Assembly: GCA_003584705.1 (NCBI GenBank)
Contig: AP018536.1
Location: 3,410,001-3,474,000 of the forward strand
Source: Lachnospiraceae bacterium GAM79
GTDB taxonomy: Bacteria > Bacillota > Clostridia > Lachnospirales > Lachnospiraceae
Direction of reading: 5' to 3'
Length of the DNA stretch: 64,000 bases
Shown here piece after piece: positions 24,411 to 33,423 of the stretch. The translations under genes and the position numbers were made by a program. Each line of letters begins with the position of its first letter. Position 1 is the stretch's first letter. The notes beneath the pieces were generated by a model. That model was not told the DNA's origin and did no database searches. It worked only from the letters and a program-made list of their open reading frames with translations.

Positions 24411-26274
24411 TATCCATTACCCGATAGAGATGAATGCGGTAATAGCTGTTCTCTGTCTCAAAGGCCTCCGGCCTCATCAGTTCCAGACCGGTATCCTCAC
24501 TGTGATCGATATAGGCTGCCGACAACAGATAGCTTCCGCCCAGCTGCCTCAGACTTTCCGCATCGATCGTATAGTCCTGAAAATAAAAGCCGCCTTTTTC
24601 GATCGTATAATAGCCGGGGCATTCCGCGCTGAACAAATAGCAACGATTCCCCCAATGGTCAAAGCTGTCTTCCAGATATTCACTCTTGTCCAGCTCCGGT
24701 GCAATGATCTCCCGGAAACGGTGCTTGTACTCCAGAGAATAGTTATTTGAATAGCCGTCCAGACAGTAAAATCCATGATACAATGCCGCAGCGGGATCGA
24801 TCCCCAGACTTACGACCCGGTAATCCTGTGGTTCTTCCCCGGTATTCTCCCGCAGGTACTCCTGTACCTGATCCAGCACATCCACGGCATAATAATCCCG
24901 GAAGCTCATGGCTGCATAATTCCGGTTCACCAGTTTTTGCAGATTGGGCTTCAGATTGCTCTCCAGCAAAATCTTCCCGGCTGTTGCCACGGTAAGAAGC
25001 ATTGCGGCCATTACGATGATCCCCGGGATCACACCGTTCCTGCGTCCGTTCCCTGTTTTCTCCGCTCCTGTGTCTCTTTCCGGGAGCTGTTCCGTCAGCA
25101 ATAACAGGCTGCACCCCAGAATAAAATACCACAGGCAGGGACTCAGCCACAGGACTCTGTTGGCCTGAAAGCCCTTCAGAGCACCCAGACTGGAACGGAT
25201 AGCGATTCCGATACTGCTGTCCCACAGTGCGGCCACTGCCGCAAAGCCTGCAATAACGGCCAGTGACAGGCCCACGGCTTTCCATAACCGTTTTTCTCCG
25301 CCCTCAGGTACATTCTTTTTATCCGCTATGTCCTTCTTCGTTGCCCGATTTAGGAAAAATAAAACAACTGTTGTCATCAACAGCACCACGAGGATCAGTC
25401 CATGATAATCCACACTGTGCTGTCCTCCCTGCAGGAGGTTTGTTTTCAACTGACTGAAAAAGTCCACCGAGCTGAGCAGATATTCCGATTTGTGAGAGAT
25501 CTCTTCTCCCTGTCCTCCGGACAGCTGAAGCAATAACGAACCGTTCTCAACGATATACGTAAGCAGCAAAATCCCCCAGGCTGCAGCCTGTCCGGCGGAG
25601 AACTGTTTCCTTTTGTCCACCAGTGTGACGATCTCCCATACCGCCCAGATTCCCAGCACAGCAAAACCGGATAACACCAGGGAAGAATTACATCCGAAAA
25701 GCAGTACATAAAAATAACAGAGAATCCGAAAATTCTTCGGTCTGTCCTTTTCCCCCAGTCGCAGTACACAATACATTAACAGCGGCAATCCATACTGGGA
25801 CAGCCCGTACACCGGCAAAAACGGCAGATACGCATACATACATCCGGTCAGCATGGCTATGAAACCGACAAGTCCTTTTCTTCTCCGCAGTGTTTCCGAT
25901 GTTTCTCCGGCCCATCCAAGCAGGCAGAACATTCCCAGATATCCGGCAAAGCTGCCAGCCACCTGCATACAGGCCAGTGCCAGTTCCGCAGGCAGCCACC
26001 GGTATAACAGCACACAGGCGGGGGCCGGCATGGTAAGCGCTGTTTTTGCTGCGCCGTTCATGAATTCCGGCAATACACCGCTGCCATCCCACAGATGTCT
26101 TGCCTGCAGAAGATAGGCGATCACCTCACCGTCCAGCTGATCGTGATACACGAACACAGAGTCCTTCCCTAATACAAGATACGGAACTCCCATAAAAAAT
26201 ACTGCCAACGCTCCCAGAAAGAACCAGACTTTTTCTGATTTCTGCGTTTTCACTTTTGTTGTCATCTTCGTCAT
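24403..26274 (-). CDS. Polytopic GT-C-like membrane protein (DUF6044-like), copy 1
   Basis: 623-residue membrane protein. After the first helix comes a loop with VYHDQLDGEVIAYLLQARHL, followed by WDGSG; the last about 190 residues are soluble and include LDGYSNNYSLEYKHRFREII and HWGNRCYLF. All these blocks recur in the protein at 41892-43649, so the two are clear paralogs. From memory the family is DUF6044. The acidic first loop suggests a lipid-carrier-dependent glycosyltransferase, which is inference. The ATG at 26272-26274 is chosen for AAGGAGG just upstream; the reading frame extends 10 codons further without a better site. It overlaps the following PMT-like gene by 8 bases. Confidence 0.65.
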   Translation of the reverse strand: MTKMTTKVKTQKSEKVWFFLGALAVFFMGVPYLVLGKDSVFVYHDQLDGEVIAYLLQARHLWDGSGVLPEFMNGAAKTALTMPAPACVLLYRWLPAELALACMQVAGSFAGYLGMFCLLGWAGETSETLRRRKGLVGFIAMLTGCMYAYLPFLPVYGLSQYGLPLLMYCVLRLGEKDRPKNFRILCYFYVLLFGCNSSLVLSGFAVLGIWAVWEIVTLVDKRKQFSAGQAAAWGILLLTYIVENGSLLLQLSGGQGEEISHKSEYLLSSVDFFSQLKTNLLQGGQHSVDYHGLILVVLLMTTVVLFFLNRATKKDIADKKNVPEGGEKRLWKAVGLSLAVIAGFAAVAALWDSSIGIAIRSSLGALKGFQANRVLWLSPCLWYFILGCSLLLLTEQLPERDTGAEKTGNGRRNGVIPGIIVMAAMLLTVATAGKILLESNLKPNLQKLVNRNYAAMSFRDYYAVDVLDQVQEYLRENTGEEPQDYRVVSLGIDPAAALYHGFYCLDGYSNNYSLEYKHRFREIIAPELDKSEYLEDSFDHWGNRCYLFSAECPGYYTIEKGGFYFQDYTIDAESLRQLGGSYLLSAAYIDHSEDTGLELMRPEAFETENSYYRIHLYRVMDNE

Positions 26275-26311
26275 GGTTCCTCCTTCCCGCGTTTCTGCTG
26301 TCACAATTCTA

Positions 26312-27781
26312 TTATTTCTCCGGGTTGTCTTCTGTATCTCCGGCGCTTATGGTCCTATCGGTCCAGAGGATCATTCCCACAAGCCACAGAGAACCCGGCA
26401 GCAATCCGTTCTTGTAATCCAGGCATCCGGCATCCCGCATGGTATACCACAGGATCATGCCTGCCGCAGTGATCACACAGACTCCTGAGATCTTCCAGAA
26501 CAGGCTTCTGTCCGGTACTGTTTTTTCTTTTTTCTGTCGGCGCATGGCAATGATCCCGCATATCATGCCGCTCACGACCACAACAGCGATTCCCGACAGG
26601 AACCACCAGCTGCTGTATTTTAACAAAAGCTCTGTCAGCCTTGGATCTCCCGTCATCATAATGTCTACATTTCTGCCAGAGAAGGAGTCATATCCCCTGC
26701 CGTCCAACAGCAGCTGCAACAGTACCGTAGGCATGGCATATCCGAGGCAATCCCAGGCAATCTGATGGATATTGTCGGAAGTATACGTCTTCAGATGATA
26801 CCCGGCATACTCTCTGAATATCTTCTGTGCTTCCGCCTTGCCGAAACGATCCTCCAGCGTCTTTTGTATGCCGGACTCCATGGTTCCCGCATAATACCCG
26901 GCATTCCTCATCTCTTTCCAGGTCATCCAGGTACGCAGCTGTTCCGGCCATTCATCGTATTCTTCTTCCTCTCTCATATGCGTCCAGCTGAACCGGCGCA
27001 TCATGGCGGCGCTCACCGTATTCTCCGCCTTCCCGTAGCTGCCCGGTGTCTGCCACATGGGCACCAGCGTGAATAAAATTCCCGCCATTGCCAGAAGGAG
27101 CAAAAGTTCCCGGCCTACTCTCTTTTTCTCCGTCTTTCTGCTCCGTAGCTGCCACAGATGTATCAGCCACAGAACAATAAGCGGTACCAGCCCCAGATAC
27201 AGATTCTCCACCACACACAGTGTACTGAGCGCCCACCAGATTCCGGCTTCGAACAGACCATGTAACGGTCTGACCGGCGCTGTCGTCTCACCATCCTCCG
27301 CCACAGCATCCTGCCGCAGGATACGGATCACCGCCGACAGTTCCAGCAGTAAAAAGGAATATCCCGGAGAATTCGGCAATACGGCCAGATGACTTTGCAT
27401 GGCACAGGGAAAGGTCAGAAGCGCCAGGCTTCCCCAGCACAAAAATATCTTTTTCCCTGTCACTCCACATGCCCGTAAAAATACTACACCGGCATAAAAT
27501 GCAATCAGGATCTGTACCGTATATACAAAAAAAGTATAAGGGATAGAACTTATGGATTCTATCCCTTTTACAAGCATCAGAAAAAGAGGGTAGCCGATCC
27601 CCATGTAGTCATCACACACAAGTGTCTCTGACGCTTTCAGCCATGTGTAGCTATCGCCGAATTCCGGAAAAATTCCAAAGGATCTGACGCCCCAGCAAAT
27701 TCCCAGAAGAATCTGCACGGAGACACCCAGGAACAGAAATCTGCCTGCAACCTGTACAGACGCTCTGCCAATTTTTTGCAT
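26312..27781 (-). CDS. Polytopic membrane protein, GT-C-like, family not recognised
   Basis: 489-residue protein with about 10 hydrophobic segments: one near 10-32, then the loop DSYTWLKASETLVCDDYMGIGYPL, whose DD pair and GYP motif are placed like a GT-C acidic loop. A large central loop (about 255-345; SWTHMREEEEYDEWPEQL) is hydrophilic and probably outside. I cannot assign a named family. It starts 2 bases from the stop of the WecE-like gene and is followed by the DUF6044-like gene, so it belongs to the decoration operon. Transfer of a dTDP-derived amino sugar after lipid charging is possible by position only. Confidence 0.6.
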   Translation of the reverse strand: MQKIGRASVQVAGRFLFLGVSVQILLGICWGVRSFGIFPEFGDSYTWLKASETLVCDDYMGIGYPLFLMLVKGIESISSIPYTFFVYTVQILIAFYAGVVFLRACGVTGKKIFLCWGSLALLTFPCAMQSHLAVLPNSPGYSFLLLELSAVIRILRQDAVAEDGETTAPVRPLHGLFEAGIWWALSTLCVVENLYLGLVPLIVLWLIHLWQLRSRKTEKKRVGRELLLLLAMAGILFTLVPMWQTPGSYGKAENTVSAAMMRRFSWTHMREEEEYDEWPEQLRTWMTWKEMRNAGYYAGTMESGIQKTLEDRFGKAEAQKIFREYAGYHLKTYTSDNIHQIAWDCLGYAMPTVLLQLLLDGRGYDSFSGRNVDIMMTGDPRLTELLLKYSSWWFLSGIAVVVVSGMICGIIAMRRQKKEKTVPDRSLFWKISGVCVITAAGMILWYTMRDAGCLDYKNGLLPGSLWLVGMILWTDRTISAGDTEDNPEK

Positions 27782-27782
27782 G

Positions 27783-28934
27783 TTACTGCTCCTCTAATTC
27801 AAAAAAGTTTTTCACCAGTCCACAGATGAAATCCACCTGATCCAGTGTCAGCCCATAGTACATGGGAAGTCTTACCAGGCGCTCGCTCTCTCTGGTAGTA
27901 TAACGATCCTCGCCGTGGAACCGGCCGAACTTCTGTCCTGCGGGAGAAGTATGCAGCGGGATATAATGGAATACCGTAAGCACACCGTTCTCCTTCATAT
28001 AGCTGATAAATCTTGTTCTCTGTTCCAGATCTCTTGCCTTAATGTAGAACATATGCGCATTATGCACACAGCCTTCCGGTACGGTGGGCAGGTCGATCTT
28101 TCCCGCTTTCTTTAAGGGAAGCAGCTGCTCATAATAGCGGTTCCAACAGGCAAGTCTTGCTTCATTGATCTCATCAGCGATCTCCAGCTGTGCATAGAGA
28201 TAAGCCGCATTCATATCACTGGGAAGATAGGAAGATCCGTAATTTACCCAGGTATATTTATCGATCTGGCCCCGGAAGAACTTGCTTCGGTTGGTTCCCT
28301 TCTCCCTCATGATCTCCGCTTCTTCCACATCCTTCTTATCACGGATCAGCAGTGCTCCGCCCTCACCCATGCTGTAGTTTTTGGTCTCATGGAAGCTGTA
28401 GGCACCGAAGTCACCGATGGTTCCCAGTGCTTTTCCCTTGTAAGATGCCAGTACACCCTGTGCGGCATCCTCTACTACCTTTAAGTTATGTCTTTTTGCG
28501 ATGTCCATAATGGTGTCCATCTCGCAGGCCACACCGGCATAATGCACCGGAACGATGGCTTTCGTCTTCTCCGTGATGGCATCCTCGATCAGTGTCTCGT
28601 CAATGTTCATGGTATCCGGGCGGATATCCACGAACACAGGAACCGCACCGCGCAGTACAAAGGCATCTGCGGTGGATACGAAGGTGTAAGCAGGCATGAT
28701 CACTTCGTCCCCGGGCTGAATGTTACACAAAAGTGCTGCCAGTTCTGTCGCATGGGTGCAGGAGGTCGTCAGCAGGCATTTGCCGGCTCCGGTCCTCTCC
28801 TCGATCCAGGCATTACATTTTTTCGTATATTCTCCATCTCCGCAGATCTTCTGATTTTTTACACATTCCTGAATGTAATCTGCTGCTTTATCCACATAAG
28901 GCGGGACGTTAAACTTAATATCAATCTCTCTCAT
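27783..28934 (-). CDS. wecE: dTDP-4-amino-4,6-dideoxygalactose transaminase (WecE/RffA-like)
   Basis: PLP-dependent DegT/DnrJ/EryC1 enzyme of 383 residues. WecE aminates dTDP-4-keto-6-deoxyglucose, the RfbB product, to dTDP-Fuc4N. Typical sections are LLTTSCTHATELAALLCN, GDEVIMPAYTFVSTADAFVL, FVDIRPDTMNID, VVEDAAQG with the PLP-ring Asp, and the Schiff-base lysine in SFHETKN (K185). The length and the TSCTHA/FVSTADAFVLRGA wording fit WecE rather than the PseC or FdtB groups. The ribosome site is AGAGGATG. It lies next to a GtrB/GtrII pair and GT-C genes, suggesting that Fuc4N or its N-acyl form is a side residue. A dedicated N-acetyltransferase for it is not obvious nearby. Confidence 0.85.
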   Translation of the reverse strand: MREIDIKFNVPPYVDKAADYIQECVKNQKICGDGEYTKKCNAWIEERTGAGKCLLTTSCTHATELAALLCNIQPGDEVIMPAYTFVSTADAFVLRGAVPVFVDIRPDTMNIDETLIEDAITEKTKAIVPVHYAGVACEMDTIMDIAKRHNLKVVEDAAQGVLASYKGKALGTIGDFGAYSFHETKNYSMGEGGALLIRDKKDVEEAEIMREKGTNRSKFFRGQIDKYTWVNYGSSYLPSDMNAAYLYAQLEIADEINEARLACWNRYYEQLLPLKKAGKIDLPTVPEGCVHNAHMFYIKARDLEQRTRFISYMKENGVLTVFHYIPLHTSPAGQKFGRFHGEDRYTTRESERLVRLPMYYGLTLDQVDFICGLVKNFFELEEQ

Positions 28935-28959
28935 AACACATCCTCTTTTCTACTGTCTT

Positions 28960-29928
28960 TTAGCTTTCTCTATGTTCCCGCTTCCAGCTTCCTACGGCTG
29001 TCCCAGGCACATTTTCCGTCACATGACTGATAATATATTTCGGTCTTCCCTTGACTTCTTCATAGATTCTGGCAATATAATGGCCAATCACACCAAGGCT
29101 TAACATAATAAATCCGCCAATAATGAGGATCAGCAGGATCACCGTGGTAAAACCTTCCACCGCCGTTCCCATCAGATAGCGCACCAGGGTCTGAATCGCC
29201 AGGATCACACTGAACAGGATGGATACCCCGCCCATGATCGTCACCAGCTGCAATGGCAGTGTGCTGAAGGAAGTGGCATTGGTAATGGCATATTTCATCA
29301 GACTCCAGAAGGACCACTTGCTCTGTCCGTATTTCCGTTCCTGTACTTCATATTCCACAGTCTCCGTACGGAACCCCGCCCAGAAGGTCAACGCCCGGAA
29401 AAAGGTATTGCGTTCCGGCAGTTCCAACAGGACCTGTACTACTTTTCTGTCCAGAAGTTTGAAATCGGAAGAAGCATTCATGTCCATCTTGATCAGTTTG
29501 CTCATGATCTTGTAAAAAAGTCCGGCAGACAACTTATATCCCAGACTCTCCTTACCGCGGTCGGCCTTGATACCTTCCACGATCTCGGCACCCTGCTGCC
29601 ATTTTTCCCACATCTGTGGAATCACCTCAGGCGGATGCTGCAGATCACAGTCCATAACGATCACCGCATCCCCCGTAGTCAACTCCAGGCCTGCAAAAAT
29701 TCCAGCTTCCTTTCCGAAATTCCGGGAAAACTCCGCTCCCCGTACTCTCGGATTCCTGGCCGATTCTTCCTTAATACGTTCAAAGGTTCCGTCCTTCGAA
29801 CCATCACTGATAAATACCAGCTCATAATCGATCCCGTGCTGTTCCAGCAGTTCCCCCAGTACTTTTGCGGTATTGGCAATATTCTGTTCTTCGTTATATG
29901 CCGGTAAAACAATCGATAATAATGACAT
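28960..29928 (-). CDS. Polyprenyl-phosphate glycosyltransferase (GtrB/DPM-like GT2)
   Basis: 322-residue GT2 enzyme that charges undecaprenyl phosphate with one sugar at the inner membrane face. The N-terminal GT2 domain has SIVLPAYNEEQNI, the nucleotide-binding FISDGSKDGT and the DXD motif IVMDCDLQHPPE (D-C-D), plus the family block RNFGKEAGIFAGLE. Two C-terminal helices (about 230-255 and 265-290) anchor it, as in GtrB. It lies 3 bases after the GtrII-like gene, the usual GtrB/GtrS pairing for adding a side sugar outside the cell. The sugar is unknown. Confidence 0.9.
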   Translation of the reverse strand: MSLLSIVLPAYNEEQNIANTAKVLGELLEQHGIDYELVFISDGSKDGTFERIKEESARNPRVRGAEFSRNFGKEAGIFAGLELTTGDAVIVMDCDLQHPPEVIPQMWEKWQQGAEIVEGIKADRGKESLGYKLSAGLFYKIMSKLIKMDMNASSDFKLLDRKVVQVLLELPERNTFFRALTFWAGFRTETVEYEVQERKYGQSKWSFWSLMKYAITNATSFSTLPLQLVTIMGGVSILFSVILAIQTLVRYLMGTAVEGFTTVILLILIIGGFIMLSLGVIGHYIARIYEEVKGRPKYIISHVTENVPGTAVGSWKREHRES

Positions 29929-29931
29929 CCT

Positions 29932-31488
29932 CTAATCCCTTCCGCAGTTCTCGGTCTTGACATACAGGATTCCATCCACAACCCTGGTGGAATTCGCTCC
30001 CGGAAAAGTATCCATGTCAATGTATTCCTGTGTCATATAAATCTCACCCACAGTATCCGGATCCAGAAAATTCAGGGTTGCGCCCAGATAGTTCTGCATA
30101 AATGCCTGATAATCCGCTCCCTTATAGATCAGATAGTCTCCGCTGAGACCGATCATACCGTCCGTGACTTTTCCGGTAATATCCGTAGTGGGGAATTCAT
30201 CATACCCGATGACACCCACCAATGCAATGGGAATTCCCTGATAGTACCCTTCCGTCTGCTCGATCCTGTCCAGCAGACGTACACAGTACGCATAGGTCTT
30301 CTCGTATTTTTTCTCCAGATTGGAATATCCGATATTATCCGATACTCCATAATTGAATACCAGGATTCCGGCCGCCAGTAATGCCACCCACTGGATCCCG
30401 ATATCTGTTTTCCCGTCCTCCGACGCATATCTGTCCACAAATGCCAGCATCAGGATCAGATATAATACCCACTGATACCGCATCAGCAAATGATAGGTCA
30501 GATTCGGAGAAATCACCAGAATCACATTGGTCAAAAGCGGAAGTCCCGCCGCCAACAGAATTATTATAACGAGAAATGCCGGATTCTTCCACCATTTTCT
30601 TCGCAGCATGCTTCTCACCAGCAGATAAGCCACCAGAAGCACCAGTGCCGCACAGGCCGTAAAAGAGAAAATATTGTTCACCAGCACATTTCCATGCACC
30701 GTAAATGCCAGAAAATCAACATACATTCCCCGGATCGTTGCAAACAGCCCCAGACCGGAACCTCCCTGCTCCATGGAATTGATCCCCTGATAGGTATCCA
30801 GCACCTTTCCCTGTAATTTCAACAGAATCTGCAGGATTACGTAATACAATGCGGCTCCGGCAACTCCCATGCCCAGGTAACGAAGTACATAGAACGCTTT
30901 CGTTTTCCAGCCCTTCTCTTCCATAAAAAAGAGCAGGATCACATATACGCACAGCAGAATGGCAAAGGGCAGATATGCCTGATAGATCCCCATACTGAAC
31001 GCAAGACATACCGCCCCGGCCAGCCAGCCTTTTTTCTGTTTTTTCGTAAAAAGTACTGCCAGAATTGCGAGGAACAGTGCCATCATATAGCCATCCATGG
31101 TAAACACATAGGCAAAAGTGGATGCCAGTGCCGGAAAAGAAACCAGCAATCCGCTCACTGCCATGATTACCAACGGGTCTGCAAGTTCCAGCAGTTCCGT
31201 CAATGCCACCGCCGTCAGCGCCAGCCAGAGCAGACCGATCAGACCAATGATCCACGGAATGGTAAAATACGAAGAAAAGCCGCATGCCACAGACAGAAAC
31301 CACCGTCCGGAAGTGATCATATTCTGATCAAAATACATACTGCTCAGGCCGTCATGATTCGGAATATCTGAAAGCATCACCGGCAGATGGATCAGAATTC
31401 CCAGTACAAACGCTGAGAGAAAGGCGATCTTCCATGTATTTTTTATTTTTGTTCTACTAGATTGAAAAAAATCCCACGGGGTCTTCAT
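29932..31488 (-). CDS. GtrII-type glucosyltransferase-like membrane protein, copy 1
   Basis: 518-residue protein with about 11 hydrophobic segments. After the first helix, the loop PNHDGLSSMYFDQNMITSGR followed by WFL matches the serotype-conversion glucosyltransferase family GtrII (the domain usually named glucosyl transferase GtrII): an acidic residue, then a SGRW block. A small soluble C-terminal domain follows the last helix. It is paired with the GtrB-like enzyme encoded immediately downstream, so the two probably make and transfer one lipid-linked sugar to the outside polymer. A distant paralog is at 43636-45378. Confidence 0.78.
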   Translation of the reverse strand: MKTPWDFFQSSRTKIKNTWKIAFLSAFVLGILIHLPVMLSDIPNHDGLSSMYFDQNMITSGRWFLSVACGFSSYFTIPWIIGLIGLLWLALTAVALTELLELADPLVIMAVSGLLVSFPALASTFAYVFTMDGYMMALFLAILAVLFTKKQKKGWLAGAVCLAFSMGIYQAYLPFAILLCVYVILLFFMEEKGWKTKAFYVLRYLGMGVAGAALYYVILQILLKLQGKVLDTYQGINSMEQGGSGLGLFATIRGMYVDFLAFTVHGNVLVNNIFSFTACAALVLLVAYLLVRSMLRRKWWKNPAFLVIIILLAAGLPLLTNVILVISPNLTYHLLMRYQWVLYLILMLAFVDRYASEDGKTDIGIQWVALLAAGILVFNYGVSDNIGYSNLEKKYEKTYAYCVRLLDRIEQTEGYYQGIPIALVGVIGYDEFPTTDITGKVTDGMIGLSGDYLIYKGADYQAFMQNYLGATLNFLDPDTVGEIYMTQEYIDMDTFPGANSTRVVDGILYVKTENCGRD

Positions 31489-31495
31489 CCGTCTG

Positions 31496-32344
31496 TCACT
31501 CCTTATTTAGTCTTTCTGCGATCGTCTGTGCGATCTTCTCTCTGCCGGCCTCATTGGGATGCAGGCCGTCATCGGTATAGAGATACAGATCATCCCAGGT
31601 GTCATGTGGATAATAGTCATGATAGATGTCTATGACTTCTACATTCAAAGCCTCACACAATCCGATCTCCGCATTGACATAATCCTCCAGCACGCCACCG
31701 CCCAGATCATATTCCTCACAGGTCAGTTCCGGATCCGTATACCAGGTATAGGGCGGGGTGATGAAGATAATGCGCAGCTCCGGATAGGCTTCCCGCAGTT
31801 CCTTCACAATACTGCGGATAGCTCCACAGTAGGTATATTCATCATACGGATCTGCCGTGGATTCGATGGGAGTGCCGGAGTGATAATCATTCAGTCCAGA
31901 ACCGATAAACAGGATCTTCACCTGGTCAAAATCGATCTGTCCCAGATCTCCCAAAGTATCCTCAAAATAATCCGTGGCTGCTTCTCGGATGTGCACGGTC
32001 CTCTGGACACCGAAATCCTTCACCACAAAGGAGCGTACCAGTCCGGCCGCAGAAATGGAATCCTTGGTATATCCCAGCCTTCTCTCCGCATCCGCTCTGC
32101 CAAGAACCGTTCCTCCCAGCCCACCGTTGTAGCATTTTAAACCTGTCTTCTCCTGAAGCTTTGCTGCGATGGATGTCTCATCACGGCACAGACCATATAC
32201 ACTGTCTCCCAGAAACACCACATCGTAAGGAATCCTCTGATATTCACGGTCTCCCGGGAAAAACAGTACCAAAAGCAGCACGAACAAAGCAGCCGCTGTC
32301 ACACTATATAAAATTTTCCTCTTCCGGCTACTGTTTTTCTTCAT
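31496..32344 (-). CDS. SGNH/GDSL hydrolase, membrane anchored
   Basis: 282-residue protein with one N-terminal helix (about 11-29) and an extracytoplasmic SGNH domain. All canonical blocks are present: VVFLGDSVYG (S48), NGGLGG, GLNDYHSG and DGLHPN (D259, H262). It likely acts as an O-acetyl esterase or acyltransferase on the surface glycan or peptidoglycan; the direction of the reaction cannot be told. It lies 7 bases upstream of the GtrII-like gene and 20 bases after pseG. It is the best-conserved of three SGNH-like proteins in the window and serves as reference for the altered one at 19415-20641. Confidence 0.85.
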   Translation of the reverse strand: MKKNSSRKRKILYSVTAAALFVLLLVLFFPGDREYQRIPYDVVFLGDSVYGLCRDETSIAAKLQEKTGLKCYNGGLGGTVLGRADAERRLGYTKDSISAAGLVRSFVVKDFGVQRTVHIREAATDYFEDTLGDLGQIDFDQVKILFIGSGLNDYHSGTPIESTADPYDEYTYCGAIRSIVKELREAYPELRIIFITPPYTWYTDPELTCEEYDLGGGVLEDYVNAEIGLCEALNVEVIDIYHDYYPHDTWDDLYLYTDDGLHPNEAGREKIAQTIAERLNKE

Positions 32345-32364
32345 AAACCTCAGATATTATCCTT

Positions 32365-33414
32365 CTATTCTTCCACTCCCGCCGTCCGCAGGATCTCTGC
32401 GATCCGGGCAGCCCCCTGCCCGTCGATCAGGGTTCTCTCCGCTTCATAGGTTCTCTGCCGCAATTCCCTGTTCTCACAGGCATTCCGGCACCAGCTGCCG
32501 ATAGCTTTTCTTGTCTCTTCCGGGGCGTGATGCCATTTTCCGGCATATCCGGCAATTTTCTGCTCTCCCAGCCATTCCGTCAGCCCTTCCTGGTTCTCTG
32601 CGTAAGAAAAACAGACAAAAGGCACTCCCAGAACTGACAATTCATAGATTGTCGTTCCACCGGCAGTCACCGCCAGCTGACAGGCCGTCATCAGTCCCGC
32701 CATGTCTTTCACATCGCAATGCAGAACCACGTTGTTTTGCTCCGATGCATATTGCTCCAATTTTTCCCGGTTCGGATTAAACCTTCCCACCACCAGATGA
32801 TACCTTATATTTTTTCCCGCCAGACTGTGCTCACACAGTTCCCGCAGGATTTCTCCCGCAATGTTGTCTTTGTCTCCACCACCGGTGGTGATCAGGATAT
32901 CCGTTACATCATCCTGCAAAATATACTGTGCTGCCGCCTCACAGAACTGCTGCCGCACCGGCACATAAGCAGCTCCGAGATACTGTCCGGTACTGCTGCC
33001 ATACAGTTCCCGATACTTTTCCCGGGAAGCAAACAGATTGTAATTGATCACACCGTCCACCGGAAATGCATGCTGCTGCATATCATCCAGCAGATACACC
33101 CTGCCAAACCGGTGCAATGCCTGCAAATAAGCATCCGTCACTGCATAGCTGTCCACCAGAAAAACATGCCCGCTTCCCCGGATCAGTCCTTCCAGCGCCG
33201 AAAGCTCTCCTTCCAGGTCAGCAGGATCCGTCCCAAGGATCTTCACCGGCATGTTCCAGCTCTGCAACAGTTCCGCAGATGCCTGCTCCGCGCACAAAAA
33301 GCAGAGTTCTTCCGGATGCTCTATTCTTTTTTGTAATTCCTGTGCCACCGTGAGGCAACGCATCAGATGCCCTGCCCCCGTAACAGCACTGCCGTCCGCA
33401 CGAAAATAATACAT
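32365..33414 (-). CDS. pseG: PseG/SpsG-like UDP-sugar hydrolase
   Basis: 349-residue GT-B-like hydrolase that removes UDP from UDP-2,4-diacetamido-2,4,6-trideoxy-L-altrose in pseudaminic acid synthesis. Landmarks are FRADGSAVTGAGHLMRCLTV at the N-terminus with the catalytic-region GxGHxxRC motif, FLVDSYAV, LLDDMQQH, LITTGGGDKDN, TAGGTTIYELSVLGVPF and the closing GQGAARIAEIL. The ribosome site is TAAGGAG. It lies 9 bases after pseI. The analogous SpsG proteins work on related sugars, so the stereochemistry (pseudaminic versus another nonulosonate) rests on the neighbouring pse genes. Confidence 0.88.
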   Translation of the reverse strand: MYYFRADGSAVTGAGHLMRCLTVAQELQKRIEHPEELCFLCAEQASAELLQSWNMPVKILGTDPADLEGELSALEGLIRGSGHVFLVDSYAVTDAYLQALHRFGRVYLLDDMQQHAFPVDGVINYNLFASREKYRELYGSSTGQYLGAAYVPVRQQFCEAAAQYILQDDVTDILITTGGGDKDNIAGEILRELCEHSLAGKNIRYHLVVGRFNPNREKLEQYASEQNNVVLHCDVKDMAGLMTACQLAVTAGGTTIYELSVLGVPFVCFSYAENQEGLTEWLGEQKIAGYAGKWHHAPEETRKAIGSWCRNACENRELRQRTYEAERTLIDGQGAARIAEILRTAGVEE

Positions 33415-33423
33415 TTCCGCTCC

